The notes beneath the pieces were generated by a model that worked only from the letters and a program-made list of their open reading frames with translations, made no database searches and had not been told where the DNA came from. This document shows positions 1-10,003 of a stretch of 64,000 nt of DNA, one piece after another (within the stretch, counting starts at the first letter, position 1; each line of letters begins with the position of its first letter). The DNA is from Nocardia cyriacigeorgica. GTDB taxonomy: Bacteria; Actinomycetota; Actinomycetes; Mycobacteriales; Mycobacteriaceae. The stretch is taken from contig NZ_VBUT01000012.1 in the NCBI RefSeq assembly GCF_005863245.1, forward strand, positions 124,001 through 188,000, read 5' to 3'. The position numbers and the translations under genes were made by a program.

Positions 1-1
1 G

Positions 2-3000
2 GCGATCGATCCGCAGAGTTCGGTTCCTGCTCGCACGCTGACGGCCTGGACCACCCGGTTCCTCGGGATGGTTCGCCCCGGCGCGGAGATCGACGTGCGC
101 GTCGAGCGGGTCGCGGTGGATCAGGGCAGCGAGATCGTCGAGGTGTCCTGCCGCACCGGCGGCGATCTGGTGATGACGGCGACCGGCCGCACCGCCGCCC
201 CCAAGACCGTCTACGCCTTCCCGGGCCAGGGCATCCAGCGCAAGGGTATGGGCCTGGACGCGCGCTCGCGGTCCAAGGCCGCCAAGGAGATCTGGGATCG
301 GGCCGACAAGCACACTCGCGCCGCGCTCGGCTTCTCCATCCTCGCCGTGGTGCGCGACAACCCGACCTACCTGAAGGCGCGCGGCGTCGAGCACCGTCAC
401 CCCGACGGCGTGCTGCACCTGACCCAGTTCACCCAGGTCGCGATGGCCACCCTCGGTGTCGCCCAGGTGGCCGAGCTGCGCGAGGCCGGTGCCTTCGTCG
501 AGGGCGCCTACCTGGCCGGGCATTCGGTCGGTGAGTACAACGCGCTCGCCGCGGTGGCCGGCGTGCTGCCGCTGGAGGCGGTGCTCGAGGTGGTGTTCCA
601 GCGCGGTTCGGCCATGCACGAGCTGGTGCCGCGTGATGCCAAGGGCCGCAGCGATTACCGGATGGCCGCGATCCGGCCCTCGCAGTTCGGGCTGCCGGAC
701 GACGAGGTCGTCGGGTTCGTCTCGGGCCTGTCCGAGCAGACCGGTGAGTTCCTCGAGGTCGTCAACCTGAACCTGCGCGGGTCGCAGTACGCGATCGCGG
801 GCACGGTGGCCGGGCTCGAGCATCTGGAAGCCGAGATCGACCGTCGCCGCGCCGAATTCGGCGGCAAGCGCGCGTTCATCCTGGTGCCGGGCATCGACGT
901 GCCGTTCCACTCGACCGTGCTGCGCGAGGGCGTGCCCGAGTTCCGGCACAAGCTCGAACAGCTGCTGCCAGAGAACCTGCACCCGGAGGTGCTGGTCGGG
1001 CGCTACATCCCGAACCTGGTGCCCAAGCCGTTCTCGCTGGAGCGCGAATTCATCGCCGAGATCGCCGATCTGGTGCCCTCGGAGCCGCTGGCCGCCGTGC
1101 TGGCCGACTTCGACTCCTGGTCGCAGCGGCCCACCGAACTGTGCCGCGTGGTGCTGATCGAGCTGCTGGCCTGGCAGTTCGCCAGCCCGGTGCGCTGGAT
1201 CGAGACCCAGGACCTGCTGTTCACCGATACCGCGCACGGCGGTCTCGGGGTGGAGCGGTTCGTGGAGATCGGTCTCGGTGCGACCCCGACGGTGGCGAAC
1301 CTGGCGAGCCAGACGTTGAAGCTGCCCGATTTCGGCACCACCACCGTCGAGGTGCTCAATATCGAGCGTGAAGCCGGCATCGTCTACTCCACCGATACCG
1401 ATCCGGCGCCGGTGGACGAGCCCGAGGATGCCCCGGCCGAAACCGCCTCCGCCGCACCGGCTCCCGCCGCGGCACCGGCCCCGGCTGCCGCACCGGCCGC
1501 CTCGGGTGGACCGCGCCCGGACGACATCGCCTTCACTGCCGCCGACGCCACTCGCGTGCTGATCGCCCTGTGGACCAAGCTGCGCATCGACCAGATCGGT
1601 CCGGTCGACACCATCGAGGGCCTGTGCGACGGCGTCTCCTCCCGGCGCAACCAGCTGCTGGTCGACCTCGGCGCCGAGCTGTCGCTCGGTGCCATCGACG
1701 GTGCCGCCGACGCCGATATGGGCGCGCTGTCGGCCACCGTCGACCGGCTCGCCCGCACCTACAAGCCGTTCGGCTCGGTGCTGTCGGACGCCATCGGCGA
1801 TCACCTGCGCAAGGTGTTCGGCCCCTCCGGCAAGCGGCCCGCCGCGATCGCCGAGCGGGTCAAGAAGGTATGGGAACTCGGTGACGGCTGGGCCAGCCAC
1901 GTCACCGCCGAGGTCTCGCTCGGCACCCGTGAGGGAGCGAGCGTGCGCGGCGGCGACCTGGGCGGGCTGGTCTCCGGCGCCCTGTCGGACGCCGCCTCGG
2001 TCGATGCCGCCATCGACGCCGCCGTGCAGGCCGTGGCCGCGCGCCGCGGCATCTCGGTGGCGCTGCCCGCGACCGGCGGTGGCGCCGGCGCGACGGTGGA
2101 CGCCGCCGCGCTCGGCGAATTCACCGAGCAGATCACCGGCCGCGACGGCGTGTTGGCCTCGGCGGCGCGCCTGGTGCTCGAGCAGCTCGGCCTCAGCGAG
2201 GAGGTCTCCGCACCGGAGGCCACCGAGGACGGCCTGGTCGATCTGGTCGCGGCCGAACTCGGTTCGGATTGGCCGCGCCTGGTCGCGCCCGCGTTCGATG
2301 CCCGCAAGGCGGTGCTGATCGACGACCGCTGGGCGACCGCGCGCGAGGATCTGGCCCGGCTGTGGCTGGCCGAGGACTCCGAGACCGCCAAGCAGTCGGT
2401 CGACGGTTTCGTCGGCGCCGGTGAAGCCGTTGCCGCCCAAGCGAAGTGGTGGCGCCAGCGCGCCATGCACGAGGCGCGGTCGGTGCTGGCGGGCCACTAC
2501 GAGCGCATTGCCACGGCCGCGCTGAGCACCGAGGAGCCGGGCCTGTGGTCGGCCGACGTCGCCGTGGTCACCGGTGCCAGCAAGGGCTCGATCGCCGCGG
2601 CGGTCACCGGGCGCCTGCTCGCCGGCGGCGCGACGGTCGTGGTCACCACCTCCGGCCTGGACGACAACCGGCTCGGCTTCTACCGCGAGCTCTACCGCGC
2701 CAACGCCCGCAACGGCGCCGCCCTGTGGGTGGTGCCCGCGAATATGGCCTCCTACACCGATATCGACGCGCTGATCGAGTGGGTCGGCACCGAGCAGGTG
2801 CAGACCGCGGGCGGCGCCAAGATCAAGGTGAAGGACGCGCTCACCCCGACGCTGCTGTTCCCGTTCGCGGCACCGCGCGTCGCGGGAGATCTCTCCGACG
2901 CCGGCGCCCGCGCCGAAATGGAGATGCGGGTGCTGCTGTGGTCGGTGGAGCGGTTGATCGGCGGGCTGTCCAAGCTCGGCGCCGACCACGATGTGGACGC

Positions 3001-5488
3001 GAAACTGCATGTGGTGCTTCCGGGTTCGCCCAACCGCGGCCTGTTCGGCGGTGACGGCGCCTACGGCGAGGCCAAGGCGGCGCTGGACGCCGTCGTGGCC
3101 AAGTGGCGGGCGGAGAAGTCGTGGTCTAGCCGGGTCACCCTGGTGCACGCGCTGATCGGCTGGGTCCGCGGCACCGGCCTGATGGGCCACAACGACCCGA
3201 TGGTCGAGGCGGTCGAGAAGGCGGGCGTGCAGACCTGGTCCACCGCCGAGATGGCCGACGAGTTGCTCAAGTGGGCCACCGCACGGGCCCGCGCCGTCAC
3301 CCTGACCGGACCGCAGCAGATCGACCTGACCGGTGGTCTCGCCGGCGCCAAACTCGATCTGCCCGCGCTGGCCAAGCAGGCCATGGAAGCCGAGCGGGCC
3401 GAGGCCGGCGACGCGGACGCCGAGCAGGCGCAGCTGATTCCCGCGCTGCCCGCGCCGCCGACGCTGACCTCCGCGCTTCCGGTGCCCGAATGGGGACAGG
3501 TCACCGCCGATCTCACCGATATGGTCGTGATCGTCGGCGCCGGTGAGCTCGGCCCGTACGGTTCGGCGCGCACCCGCTTCGAGATGGAGGTCTCCGACGA
3601 ACTGTCGGCGGCGGGCGTGCTGGAGCTGGCCTGGACCACCGGCATGGTCACCTGGGAGAACGAGCCCAAGCCCGGCTGGTACGACACCGAAACCGGTGAC
3701 TACGTGCCCGAATCCGAGCTCGCCGACAAGTACCACGACGCCGTGATCGAGCGGTGCGGCATCCGCCGCTACGAAGACGACGGCGCCATGATCGACAACA
3801 CCAGCCCGCTGATGACCTCGGTGTTCCTCGATCAGGACCTGTCGTTCACCGTCGGCAGCGAGGCCGAGGCGCGCGCCTTCCACGCCGCCGACCCCGAGCA
3901 CACGGTGATCACCCCGGTCGCCGACTCCGCCGACTGGACCGTGACCCGCAAGGCGGGCACCGAGATCCGGGTGCCGCGCAAGGCGAAGCTCTCGCGCACC
4001 GTCGGCGGCCAGATCCCCACCGGCTGGGATCCGACCGTCTGGGGCATCTCCGCCGACATGGCGTCCTCGGTGGACCGGGTGGCGCTGTGGAACATCGCCT
4101 GCACCGTCGACGCGTTCGTCGGCTCCGGGTTCAGCCCGGCCGAGCTGATGAGCTGGGTGCACCCGAGCCTGGTGGCCAACACCCAGGGCACCGGCATGGG
4201 CGGCATGTCCTCGATGCGCTCGCTCTACGTCGACAACCTGCTCGGCGAGCCACGCCCGAACGACATCCTGCAAGAGGCGCTGCCGAATGTGGCGCTGGCG
4301 CATGTGGTGCAGTCCTACGTCGGCAGCTACGGCGCGATGGTGCATCCGGTGGCGGCGTGCGCGACCGCGGCGGTGTCGGTGGAGGAAGGCGTCGACAAGA
4401 TCAAGCTCGGCAAGGCCGAGGTGGTCGTGGCCGGCGGCTTCGACGATCTCGGCATCGAGGGCATCGTCGGCTTCGGTGACATGTCGGCCACCGCGGATTC
4501 GGCGGCCATGAGCGCCAAGGGCATCAGCGACCGCTACTTCTCCCGCGCCAACGACCGCCGTCGCGGCGGATTCGTGGAATCGCAGGGTGGTGGCACCGTG
4601 CTGCTGGCCCGCGGCGATATCGCGGTCGAGCTCGGCCTGCCGGTGCTCGGTGTGGTGGCCTACGCGCAGTCCTTCGCCGACGGCGTGCACACCTCCATCC
4701 CGGCGCCGGGACTCGGCGCGCTGGGTGCGGGCCGGGGCGGGCGGGAATCCCGGTTCGCCGCCGAACTGCGCAAGCTCGGCGTCGGCGCCGACGACATCGC
4801 GGTGATCTCCAAGCACGACACCTCCACCGCGGCCAACGATCCGAACGAATCGGAACTGCACGAACGCCTCGCCGAGGCGATCGGCCGCTCCGACGGCGCG
4901 CCGCTGTTCGTCATCTCGCAGAAGAGCCTGACCGGGCACGCCAAGGGCGGTGCGGCCGCGTTCCAGCTGATCGGCCTGTGCCAGGTGCTGGAAAACGGTG
5001 TGGTGCCGCCGAACCGGAGCCTGGACTGCGTCGACGAGAAGATGCGCGAATACCCGCACCTGGTGTGGGTGCGTGAGGCGCTGCGCTTCGGCGAGCGTTT
5101 CCCGCTCAAGGCGGGTCTGGTGACCTCGCTCGGATTCGGGCACGTGTCGGGTCTGCTCGCGGTGGTGCATCCGGAGGCGTTCATCCAGGCCATCGACCCG
5201 GACAAGCGCGAGGACTACCAGCGCCGGGCGCAGCAGCGTCAGCTCGCCGGACGTCAGCGCTTCGTGGAGGCGATGTGCGGTGGCGCCCCGCTCTACGAGC
5301 GCCCGGCCGACCGCCGGCTCGGCGGCGACGGCACGCCCGCGGCGCAGGTGCGCGGGCTCGAGGCGGGCGTGCTGCTCTCGGGTGAGGCCAGGCTCGGCGC
5401 GGACGGTGTGTACCGGATCGGCGGACGTGGTTGTGAGACCGGGCAACTCGTCGACGGTTCCGGCACCGCGGGGCGCACCACACCGTAG
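2..5488 (+). CDS. fas: Type I fatty acid synthase, C-terminal part (5' end outside window)
   Basis: This is the multifunctional cytosolic FAS-I that makes acyl-CoA precursors for membrane lipids and mycolic acids. The open frame runs in from the window edge, so the ATG at 68 is internal and not the start. Visible domains in order are: the tail of a hotdog dehydratase; the malonyl/palmitoyl transferase with GHSVGEY (Ser at 524-526); an Ala/Pro linker near 1430-1510; the acyl carrier region with GVSSRRNQ, the likely phosphopantetheine Ser being at 1637-1642; the ketoreductase with VVTGASKG near 2566; and the ketosynthase with AACATAA (Cys at 4358-4360), SKHDTST and KSLTGHAKGG. About 1,830 residues are present of roughly 3,070 in family members. 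The acpS gene follows after 11 bases, which suits a carrier domain that needs modification. Confidence 0.97.
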   Translation, partial: AIDPQSSVPARTLTAWTTRFLGMVRPGAEIDVRVERVAVDQGSEIVEVSCRTGGDLVMTATGRTAAPKTVYAFPGQGIQRKGMGLDARSRSKAAKEIWDRADKHTRAALGFSILAVVRDNPTYLKARGVEHRHPDGVLHLTQFTQVAMATLGVAQVAELREAGAFVEGAYLAGHSVGEYNALAAVAGVLPLEAVLEVVFQRGSAMHELVPRDAKGRSDYRMAAIRPSQFGLPDDEVVGFVSGLSEQTGEFLEVVNLNLRGSQYAIAGTVAGLEHLEAEIDRRRAEFGGKRAFILVPGIDVPFHSTVLREGVPEFRHKLEQLLPENLHPEVLVGRYIPNLVPKPFSLEREFIAEIADLVPSEPLAAVLADFDSWSQRPTELCRVVLIELLAWQFASPVRWIETQDLLFTDTAHGGLGVERFVEIGLGATPTVANLASQTLKLPDFGTTTVEVLNIEREAGIVYSTDTDPAPVDEPEDAPAETASAAPAPAAAPAPAAAPAASGGPRPDDIAFTAADATRVLIALWTKLRIDQIGPVDTIEGLCDGVSSRRNQLLVDLGAELSLGAIDGAADADMGALSATVDRLARTYKPFGSVLSDAIGDHLRKVFGPSGKRPAAIAERVKKVWELGDGWASHVTAEVSLGTREGASVRGGDLGGLVSGALSDAASVDAAIDAAVQAVAARRGISVALPATGGGAGATVDAAALGEFTEQITGRDGVLASAARLVLEQLGLSEEVSAPEATEDGLVDLVAAELGSDWPRLVAPAFDARKAVLIDDRWATAREDLARLWLAEDSETAKQSVDGFVGAGEAVAAQAKWWRQRAMHEARSVLAGHYERIATAALSTEEPGLWSADVAVVTGASKGSIAAAVTGRLLAGGATVVVTTSGLDDNRLGFYRELYRANARNGAALWVVPANMASYTDIDALIEWVGTEQVQTAGGAKIKVKDALTPTLLFPFAAPRVAGDLSDAGARAEMEMRVLLWSVERLIGGLSKLGADHDVDAKLHVVLPGSPNRGLFGGDGAYGEAKAALDAVVAKWRAEKSWSSRVTLVHALIGWVRGTGLMGHNDPMVEAVEKAGVQTWSTAEMADELLKWATARARAVTLTGPQQIDLTGGLAGAKLDLPALAKQAMEAERAEAGDADAEQAQLIPALPAPPTLTSALPVPEWGQVTADLTDMVVIVGAGELGPYGSARTRFEMEVSDELSAAGVLELAWTTGMVTWENEPKPGWYDTETGDYVPESELADKYHDAVIERCGIRRYEDDGAMIDNTSPLMTSVFLDQDLSFTVGSEAEARAFHAADPEHTVITPVADSADWTVTRKAGTEIRVPRKAKLSRTVGGQIPTGWDPTVWGISADMASSVDRVALWNIACTVDAFVGSGFSPAELMSWVHPSLVANTQGTGMGGMSSMRSLYVDNLLGEPRPNDILQEALPNVALAHVVQSYVGSYGAMVHPVAACATAAVSVEEGVDKIKLGKAEVVVAGGFDDLGIEGIVGFGDMSATADSAAMSAKGISDRYFSRANDRRRGGFVESQGGGTVLLARGDIAVELGLPVLGVVAYAQSFADGVHTSIPAPGLGALGAGRGGRESRFAAELRKLGVGADDIAVISKHDTSTAANDPNESELHERLAEAIGRSDGAPLFVISQKSLTGHAKGGAAAFQLIGLCQVLENGVVPPNRSLDCVDEKMREYPHLVWVREALRFGERFPLKAGLVTSLGFGHVSGLLAVVHPEAFIQAIDPDKREDYQRRAQQRQLAGRQRFVEAMCGGAPLYERPADRRLGGDGTPAAQVRGLEAGVLLSGEARLGADGVYRIGGRGCETGQLVDGSGTAGRTTP

Positions 5489-5499
5489 GCTGCGCCACT

Positions 5500-5937
5500 G
5501 TGACCATCCTCGGAATCGGCTTGGACCTGGTAACCATCTCCGAGTTCGCCGAACAGCTGCAACGGTCGGGCACGACCATGCTCAGGGAGAGCTTCACCGC
5601 CGGTGAGCGGCGCTACTGCCAGAGCAAAGGCACCGACCCGGCCCGCAGCTACGCGGCGCGATGGGCGGCGAAGGAGGCGGTGCTCAAAGCCTGGGCATCG
5701 TCTCGCTTCGCGCGCCGCCCGCAGATCGGGGACAACCCGTATCCGCTGATCGAGGTGGTCAACGACGCCTGGGGCAGGCCGAGTATCAAGCTGCACGGCC
5801 TGGCCGCGGAATTCCTGCCCCGGGCGCGGGTGCACCTGTCGCTGACCCATGACGGCGATACCGCCGCGGCGATGGTGGTGCTGGAAGATCCGGGCGAGCT
5901 GGCCGATCTCATCGAGGGCCGGGCGCCGGAGAGCTGA
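5500..5937 (+). CDS. acpS: Holo-[acyl-carrier-protein] synthase
   Basis: AcpS transfers 4'-phosphopantetheine from CoA to the carrier Ser of fatty acid synthases. The 145-residue protein has the family signatures: GIGLDLV near residue 5 with the metal-binding Asp, and WAAKEAVLKAW near residue 54 with the catalytic Glu and Lys. The C-terminal HLSLTHDGD stretch is also typical. It starts with GTG 11 bases after the fas stop, so the two are almost certainly co-transcribed, as in mycobacteria, where AcpS activates FAS-I. Its TGA lies directly against the stop codon of the convergent regulator gene (shared TGATCA). Confidence 0.96.
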   Translation: MTILGIGLDLVTISEFAEQLQRSGTTMLRESFTAGERRYCQSKGTDPARSYAARWAAKEAVLKAWASSRFARRPQIGDNPYPLIEVVNDAWGRPSIKLHGLAAEFLPRARVHLSLTHDGDTAAAMVVLEDPGELADLIEGRAPES

Positions 5938-6636
5938 TCAGCTCTCGTTCGCGGTACGCGATTCCTTCTCGGCCACCAGCAGATAGGCCACCATCAGCCG
6001 TTTGAGTTCGGCGACGGCGTCGGCGTGGCTCTGCTCGTCCTGCACCGAGAAGTTGAGCATCGAATAGACCACGTGCACCAGCACCTCGGCCATCATGGTG
6101 CGCCGGGCGCGCGGTGTGCGCGGGGTCAGCGGCCGCAGCATCTGCGAGACGACCTCGGCGAACTCCTTTTCGTGGATGGCGCCGGTGGCCCGGGTGGACG
6201 GCGTGGACTGCATCGCCAGCCACACTTCGCGCCGCGACGGGTCGGTCATCCACAGGCTGGCCAGGTGGTCGACGAACTGGTTCATATGGCGCAACCAGTC
6301 CAGCGACGGGACTTCACCGTGGAAGTCGGCCAGCTCCTGGGAAACCGCGACCAGGTCTTGCCGATTCAGCTCGCACACGATGACGTACTTGTTGGCGAAG
6401 AACTGGTACAGCGTGCCGATCGGCACCTCGGCGCGGGCGGCCACCTCTTCACAGGTGAACGATTCGAACCCGACCTCGACCAGCAGTTCCCTGGAGGCCT
6501 GCAACAGCGCGTCGAACTTGCGTTTGCTGCGCTCCTGCGTCGGCCGCTTACGCGGCATCAGCTCCTGCGGATCGTCCTGCATATCCAACGCAGGGTCCAG
6601 GCGTCGTTTCGACCTGGTCTCCGTGCGCGTTTCCAC
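5938..6636 (-). CDS. TetR-family transcriptional regulator
   Basis: A 232-residue DNA-binding regulator. The TetR helix-turn-helix covers about residues 38-85, with the recognition portion EEVAARAEVPIGTLYQFFANK. The rest is a helical ligand-binding domain with no recognisable ligand. The reading frame opens with GTG at 6634-6636, and a later ATG at residue 27 (MPRKRPTQERSKRK) could be the true start, because the first 25 residues are basic and unlike the family. It is convergent with acpS, so any control of the fas-acpS operon would have to act from a distance. Confidence 0.87.
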   Translation of the reverse strand: METRTETRSKRRLDPALDMQDDPQELMPRKRPTQERSKRKFDALLQASRELLVEVGFESFTCEEVAARAEVPIGTLYQFFANKYVIVCELNRQDLVAVSQELADFHGEVPSLDWLRHMNQFVDHLASLWMTDPSRREVWLAMQSTPSTRATGAIHEKEFAEVVSQMLRPLTPRTPRARRTMMAEVLVHVVYSMLNFSVQDEQSHADAVAELKRLMVAYLLVAEKESRTANES

Positions 6637-6872
6637 ACGTCCAGGCTAGCGGTAGCGGCCGGTCCGCGGCACACTGCCGCTACTCCCGGTACCTGAAACT
6701 GTCATTTGTCACCACCCATCCGCATCGGCCGTGGTATCGAACACATACCAAGGGCACGTGCCTCCGGCGGGTGTTCAGGGCAGGGATCCAGGGGAAATGC
6801 AGGGAAATCTCTCCAGGCTCATGGTTTTCGATGCGTCCGTGAGCCGGTAGCGGCACAGGGAAGGCGTGAACT

Positions 6873-8174
6873 GTGGTAGCTCGGTCCGTACAGGCTCGAT
6901 CCGTGATCACTCTCGGCGTGTCCACCGAACGTGGTGCGGTGCACGCGGTGGCCCTCGGTGCGGAGGGTACGAAATTGTCCGAACGGGTGCTGCTGCACCG
7001 TGTGGCCACCACCGAGGGTGACGGGAAGGGCGAGCTGGCCGAGACCGTGGCACGCGTGCTGGACCGGATCGCGGCCGAGATCGGCTCAGGCGGTGAGATC
7101 GACGGGGTCGCGGTGGCCTACCGGGACGCCGCCGAGCGTCGCGCGATCGTCACCCGGCTGGCGTCGGGGCCGTGGCGCAGCGCCTCGCTGGTGTCGACCA
7201 AGTCCGCGCATCTGAGCGTCGCGGGAGCCATGACCTGGCTCAACGAATTCGACAACCTGCTGATCTGCGAGGTCGTACCCGGCTACCAGGCCTTCACCCT
7301 GGTCGATCCCGGCCGCAGCCGGGTGCTGGCGGCCACCGGCCACTCCGGTGCCGCGGTCACCATGGAGACCATGCGGGCGGCGGTCACGGTGGCCCGCGAT
7401 CAGCTCGATGCCGCCGAGGTCCGCCCGGACGCGGTGGTGTTGATCGGTTCGAGCGCCGACCAGCCCGCCGTCACCGGTGCCGTCGCCGGATTCGGTGCGC
7501 CCGTAATCCCGTGCATGATCGCCGCTCCCGCGCCCGCCATCGGCGCCGCGCTGTTCGCCATGGACGATCTGATCGACACGGTTGTGCCGATCGAACAGGC
7601 GCGCCGCCAGCGCGGGGGCGGGGTCGCGCTGGTCGCCGCCGCCGGTGTGCTGGCCAGCGGCCTTGCCGGTGGCGGGATGTATCTGCTGGCCCAGAACCGG
7701 CACTCCGGGCCCGCCGCCACCGACGCGATGTCGGCGGCGAACTCGCACACCGTCGACGCCGACAGCGGCGATCCCGCCCGCCCCGGTGCCGCGCCGCACC
7801 CGCCGCACGCACCGGCCCGGGCGCCGGAACCCATGGGATTCCAGCCGGGTTCGGCGACAGCGATCCCGGAAACCGAGAGCCTGCACACCACCCCACGCCC
7901 GCAGTACGCCGCAGGTCACCGGAATTCGTGGCCCGGCCATGATCGGGGCATCCCGTTGGTCGACGCGGAGCCGGAAACCGCGCCCGCGGCGTGGGATCCG
8001 AGCCGCAACTCGGTGGTGCCGGAGCCGCAGGTGAAGGTCGGTGAGCCACACGGTTTCCTGTTCCCCGGGGAATCGCCGCCTCCGCCGGCCTTCAGCGCCG
8101 AGTCCTACGCCTGGTGGACCGAGCATGTGCGGATGCTCGCCCAGTGGGCCGCCGAACAGGTCCTGCCCAGCTGA
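6873..8174 (+). CDS. Actin-like/Hsp70-like N-domain membrane protein of unknown function
   Basis: A 433-residue protein. Residues 10-240 look like an actin/Hsp70-type nucleotide-binding fold: the opening strand ITLGVSTERGAVHAVAL, a central VVLIGSSADQPAV strand, and a final IGAALFAMDD helix. One membrane span follows at about residues 250-271 (GVALVAAAGVLASGLAGGGMYLLA), and then a Pro/Ala-rich, probably extracytoplasmic tail. It resembles mycobacterial and nocardial proteins of unknown function with this layout, and I cannot assign a role. The start may be GTG 6873 or the in-frame GTG 6903. It stands alone, between a divergent TetR gene and a convergent ABC permease. Confidence 0.8.
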   Translation: MVARSVQARSVITLGVSTERGAVHAVALGAEGTKLSERVLLHRVATTEGDGKGELAETVARVLDRIAAEIGSGGEIDGVAVAYRDAAERRAIVTRLASGPWRSASLVSTKSAHLSVAGAMTWLNEFDNLLICEVVPGYQAFTLVDPGRSRVLAATGHSGAAVTMETMRAAVTVARDQLDAAEVRPDAVVLIGSSADQPAVTGAVAGFGAPVIPCMIAAPAPAIGAALFAMDDLIDTVVPIEQARRQRGGGVALVAAAGVLASGLAGGGMYLLAQNRHSGPAATDAMSAANSHTVDADSGDPARPGAAPHPPHAPARAPEPMGFQPGSATAIPETESLHTTPRPQYAAGHRNSWPGHDRGIPLVDAEPETAPAAWDPSRNSVVPEPQVKVGEPHGFLFPGESPPPPAFSAESYAWWTEHVRMLAQWAAEQVLPS

Positions 8175-8193
8175 TCGGCGGCCATCGAGCGGA

Positions 8194-8982
8194 TCAGTTC
8201 ATGGTGCGGCGGCGCAGCAGCACACGGGCCGCGAGATAGCCGGCCAGCGCGATCACCGAGCACCAGCCGATCGCCAGCGCTGCGCTGTTGCCGATCGGCG
8301 TGCCCATGAGCAGTCCGCGCATCGTCTCGATCACCGGCGTCACGGGCTGGTGTTCGGCGAACGGATGCAGCCAGGACGGCATCGATTCGGTCGGCACGAA
8401 GGCGCTGCTCACATACGGCAGGAACATGAACACGAAGGTGAAGCCGTTGGCGGCCTCCGGATTGCGGGCCAGCAGGCCCAGCGCCGCCGCGACCCAGGAC
8501 AGAGCGAGCACGAACATCGCGATCACCGCGATGGCCGCGAGCCAGCGCAGTGGGTCGGCGGTGGGCCGGAAACCCAGCGCCACCGCGACACCGATGACGA
8601 TGCCTGTGGTGATCAGATTCCGGATCACGCTCTCGGCGACATGCCCGGTGAGCACCGCCGACCGCGCGATATCCATCGTGCGGAACCGGTCGATGATGCC
8701 GTTGTGCATATCGGTGGCCAAGGCGGGCGCCGTCATCGCGGCACCGAAACCGGCGCACAGCAGGATGATTCCGGGCACCACGTAATCGATGTAGGCGCCC
8801 GGGCCCACATCCATCGCGCCGCCGAAGACGTAGACGAACATCAGCAGGATCATCACCGGCAGCGCGATCGTCATGATCATGGTGTCGGGACTGCGCAGGG
8901 TATGGCGCAGATTGCGGTCCAGCATGGTGCCGGAGTCGACGGCGGCACGCACGGTGCGTGCGGCGGGGGACAGGGTGGTCAT
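8194..8982 (-). CDS. ABC-2 type exporter permease (DrrB-like)
   Basis: A roughly 262-residue integral membrane subunit of a drug or lipid ABC exporter. It has six predicted hydrophobic spans, starting near residue 35 (MIMTIALPVMILLMFVYVFG). The mid-protein MHNGIIDRFRTMDIARSAVL motif is typical of DrrB/ABC-2 permeases. ATG 8980-8982 is preferred to the TTG two codons upstream. It lies 27 bases downstream of the ATPase gene on the same strand, so the two form one export unit, with control expected from the divergent TetR gene at 10114. Confidence 0.9.
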   Translation of the reverse strand: MTTLSPAARTVRAAVDSGTMLDRNLRHTLRSPDTMIMTIALPVMILLMFVYVFGGAMDVGPGAYIDYVVPGIILLCAGFGAAMTAPALATDMHNGIIDRFRTMDIARSAVLTGHVAESVIRNLITTGIVIGVAVALGFRPTADPLRWLAAIAVIAMFVLALSWVAAALGLLARNPEAANGFTFVFMFLPYVSSAFVPTESMPSWLHPFAEHQPVTPVIETMRGLLMGTPIGNSAALAIGWCSVIALAGYLAARVLLRRRTMN

Positions 8983-9009
8983 TCTCAACTCGATTCGGAG
9001 TACGCGCTG

Positions 9010-9987
9010 TCAGGCGGCGGTGTCGACACGGGTGGGATGGCCGGTCAAGGCGAAGAAGACGTCGTCGAGATCCGGCAGGTGCACCGTCAGCTGATCGACG
9101 GTGATGTCGAGTTCGTCGAAGCGGTACAGCAGCCGCTTCACATCGCCGGCGTTGCCGTCGGAGGGAACCTGCAGGGTCAGCTGGTCGACGTCGGCCAGTG
9201 CGTGGTTGCCCGCGGCGACCACCCGGTCATCGAGGGCGTGGACGGCGGCGCTGAGCTGGTCGCGGTCGGCGAAACGCAGCCGGATATGTCCGCCGGGGGC
9301 CAGCTGTTTGAGTTCCTCGGGAGTGCCGTCGGCGACCAGTTTGCCGCCGTCGAGCACGGCGACGCGGTCGGCGAGCTGATTGGCCTCCTCCAGATATTGC
9401 GTGGTCAGGAAGACCGTGGTGCCGTCGGCGGCGAGTTGTTGGATCACTTGCCACAAGTCGCGTCGACTGCGCGGATCCAGGCCGGTGGTCGGTTCGTCGA
9501 GGAACAGCATCCGCGGCTCGCTCATCAGGCTCATGGCCAGATCGAGGCGGCGGCGCATACCGCCGGAGTAGGTGCCCGCCCGGCGGCTCGCGGCCTCGGT
9601 CAGATCGAACCGCTCGAGCAATTCGGCGGTGCGGCGGCGTGTTTCGGCGCGGCCCAGGTGCAGCAGTTTGCCGGTGAGGTGCAGGTTCTCCACCCCGGTC
9701 AGCACCTCGTCCACGGCCGAGTACTGGCCGGTGACGCCGATCAGCCTGCGCACGATCGCGGGCTCGTCGACGACGTCGTGGCCGAACACCAGGGCCCGGC
9801 CCTGGTCCGGCGTGCTCAGTGTGGCGAGGATGCGCACCATCGTCGTCTTGCCCGCACCGTTGGGTCCGAGCAGCGAGAAAACTGTTCCGGCAGCGATGTT
9901 CAGGTCGATGCCGTCGAGCACCACGCGCTCGCCGAATGACTTGCCCAAGTGGGCGAGGGTGAGCGCGGGTGGGCGAGAGGAACTCAT
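9010..9987 (-). CDS. ABC exporter ATP-binding protein (DrrA/daunorubicin-resistance family)
   Basis: A 325-residue cytoplasmic ATPase that powers the neighbouring permease. It has Walker A GPNGAGKTT near residue 39, a Q-loop GVTGQYSAVDEVLTG, the signature YSGGMRRRLDLAMSL, Walker B MLFLDEPTTGLD and the switch His region FLTTQYLEEA. Here the usual TTHY is TTQY, as is normal for DrrA proteins. The C-terminal extension ending in DDVFFALTGHP is diagnostic of the DrrA subfamily. ATG 9985-9987 is preceded by GGAGATC. The substrate cannot be told from sequence. Confidence 0.93.
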   Translation of the reverse strand: MSSSRPPALTLAHLGKSFGERVVLDGIDLNIAAGTVFSLLGPNGAGKTTMVRILATLSTPDQGRALVFGHDVVDEPAIVRRLIGVTGQYSAVDEVLTGVENLHLTGKLLHLGRAETRRRTAELLERFDLTEAASRRAGTYSGGMRRRLDLAMSLMSEPRMLFLDEPTTGLDPRSRRDLWQVIQQLAADGTTVFLTTQYLEEANQLADRVAVLDGGKLVADGTPEELKQLAPGGHIRLRFADRDQLSAAVHALDDRVVAAGNHALADVDQLTLQVPSDGNAGDVKRLLYRFDELDITVDQLTVHLPDLDDVFFALTGHPTRVDTAA

Positions 9988-10003
9988 GAGGATCTCCGAT
10001 CCA

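Noticed and set aside
68..70. ATG at 68 as the fas start codon
   Set aside because: The frame is open to the window edge, and the residues before it (AIDPQSSVPARTLTAWTTRFL) continue the dehydratase-like domain. The gene clearly begins outside the window.
8041..9939. 632-residue plus-strand open frame
   Set aside because: It is antisense to the DrrAB-type exporter genes and rich in Gly/Gln/His without motifs.
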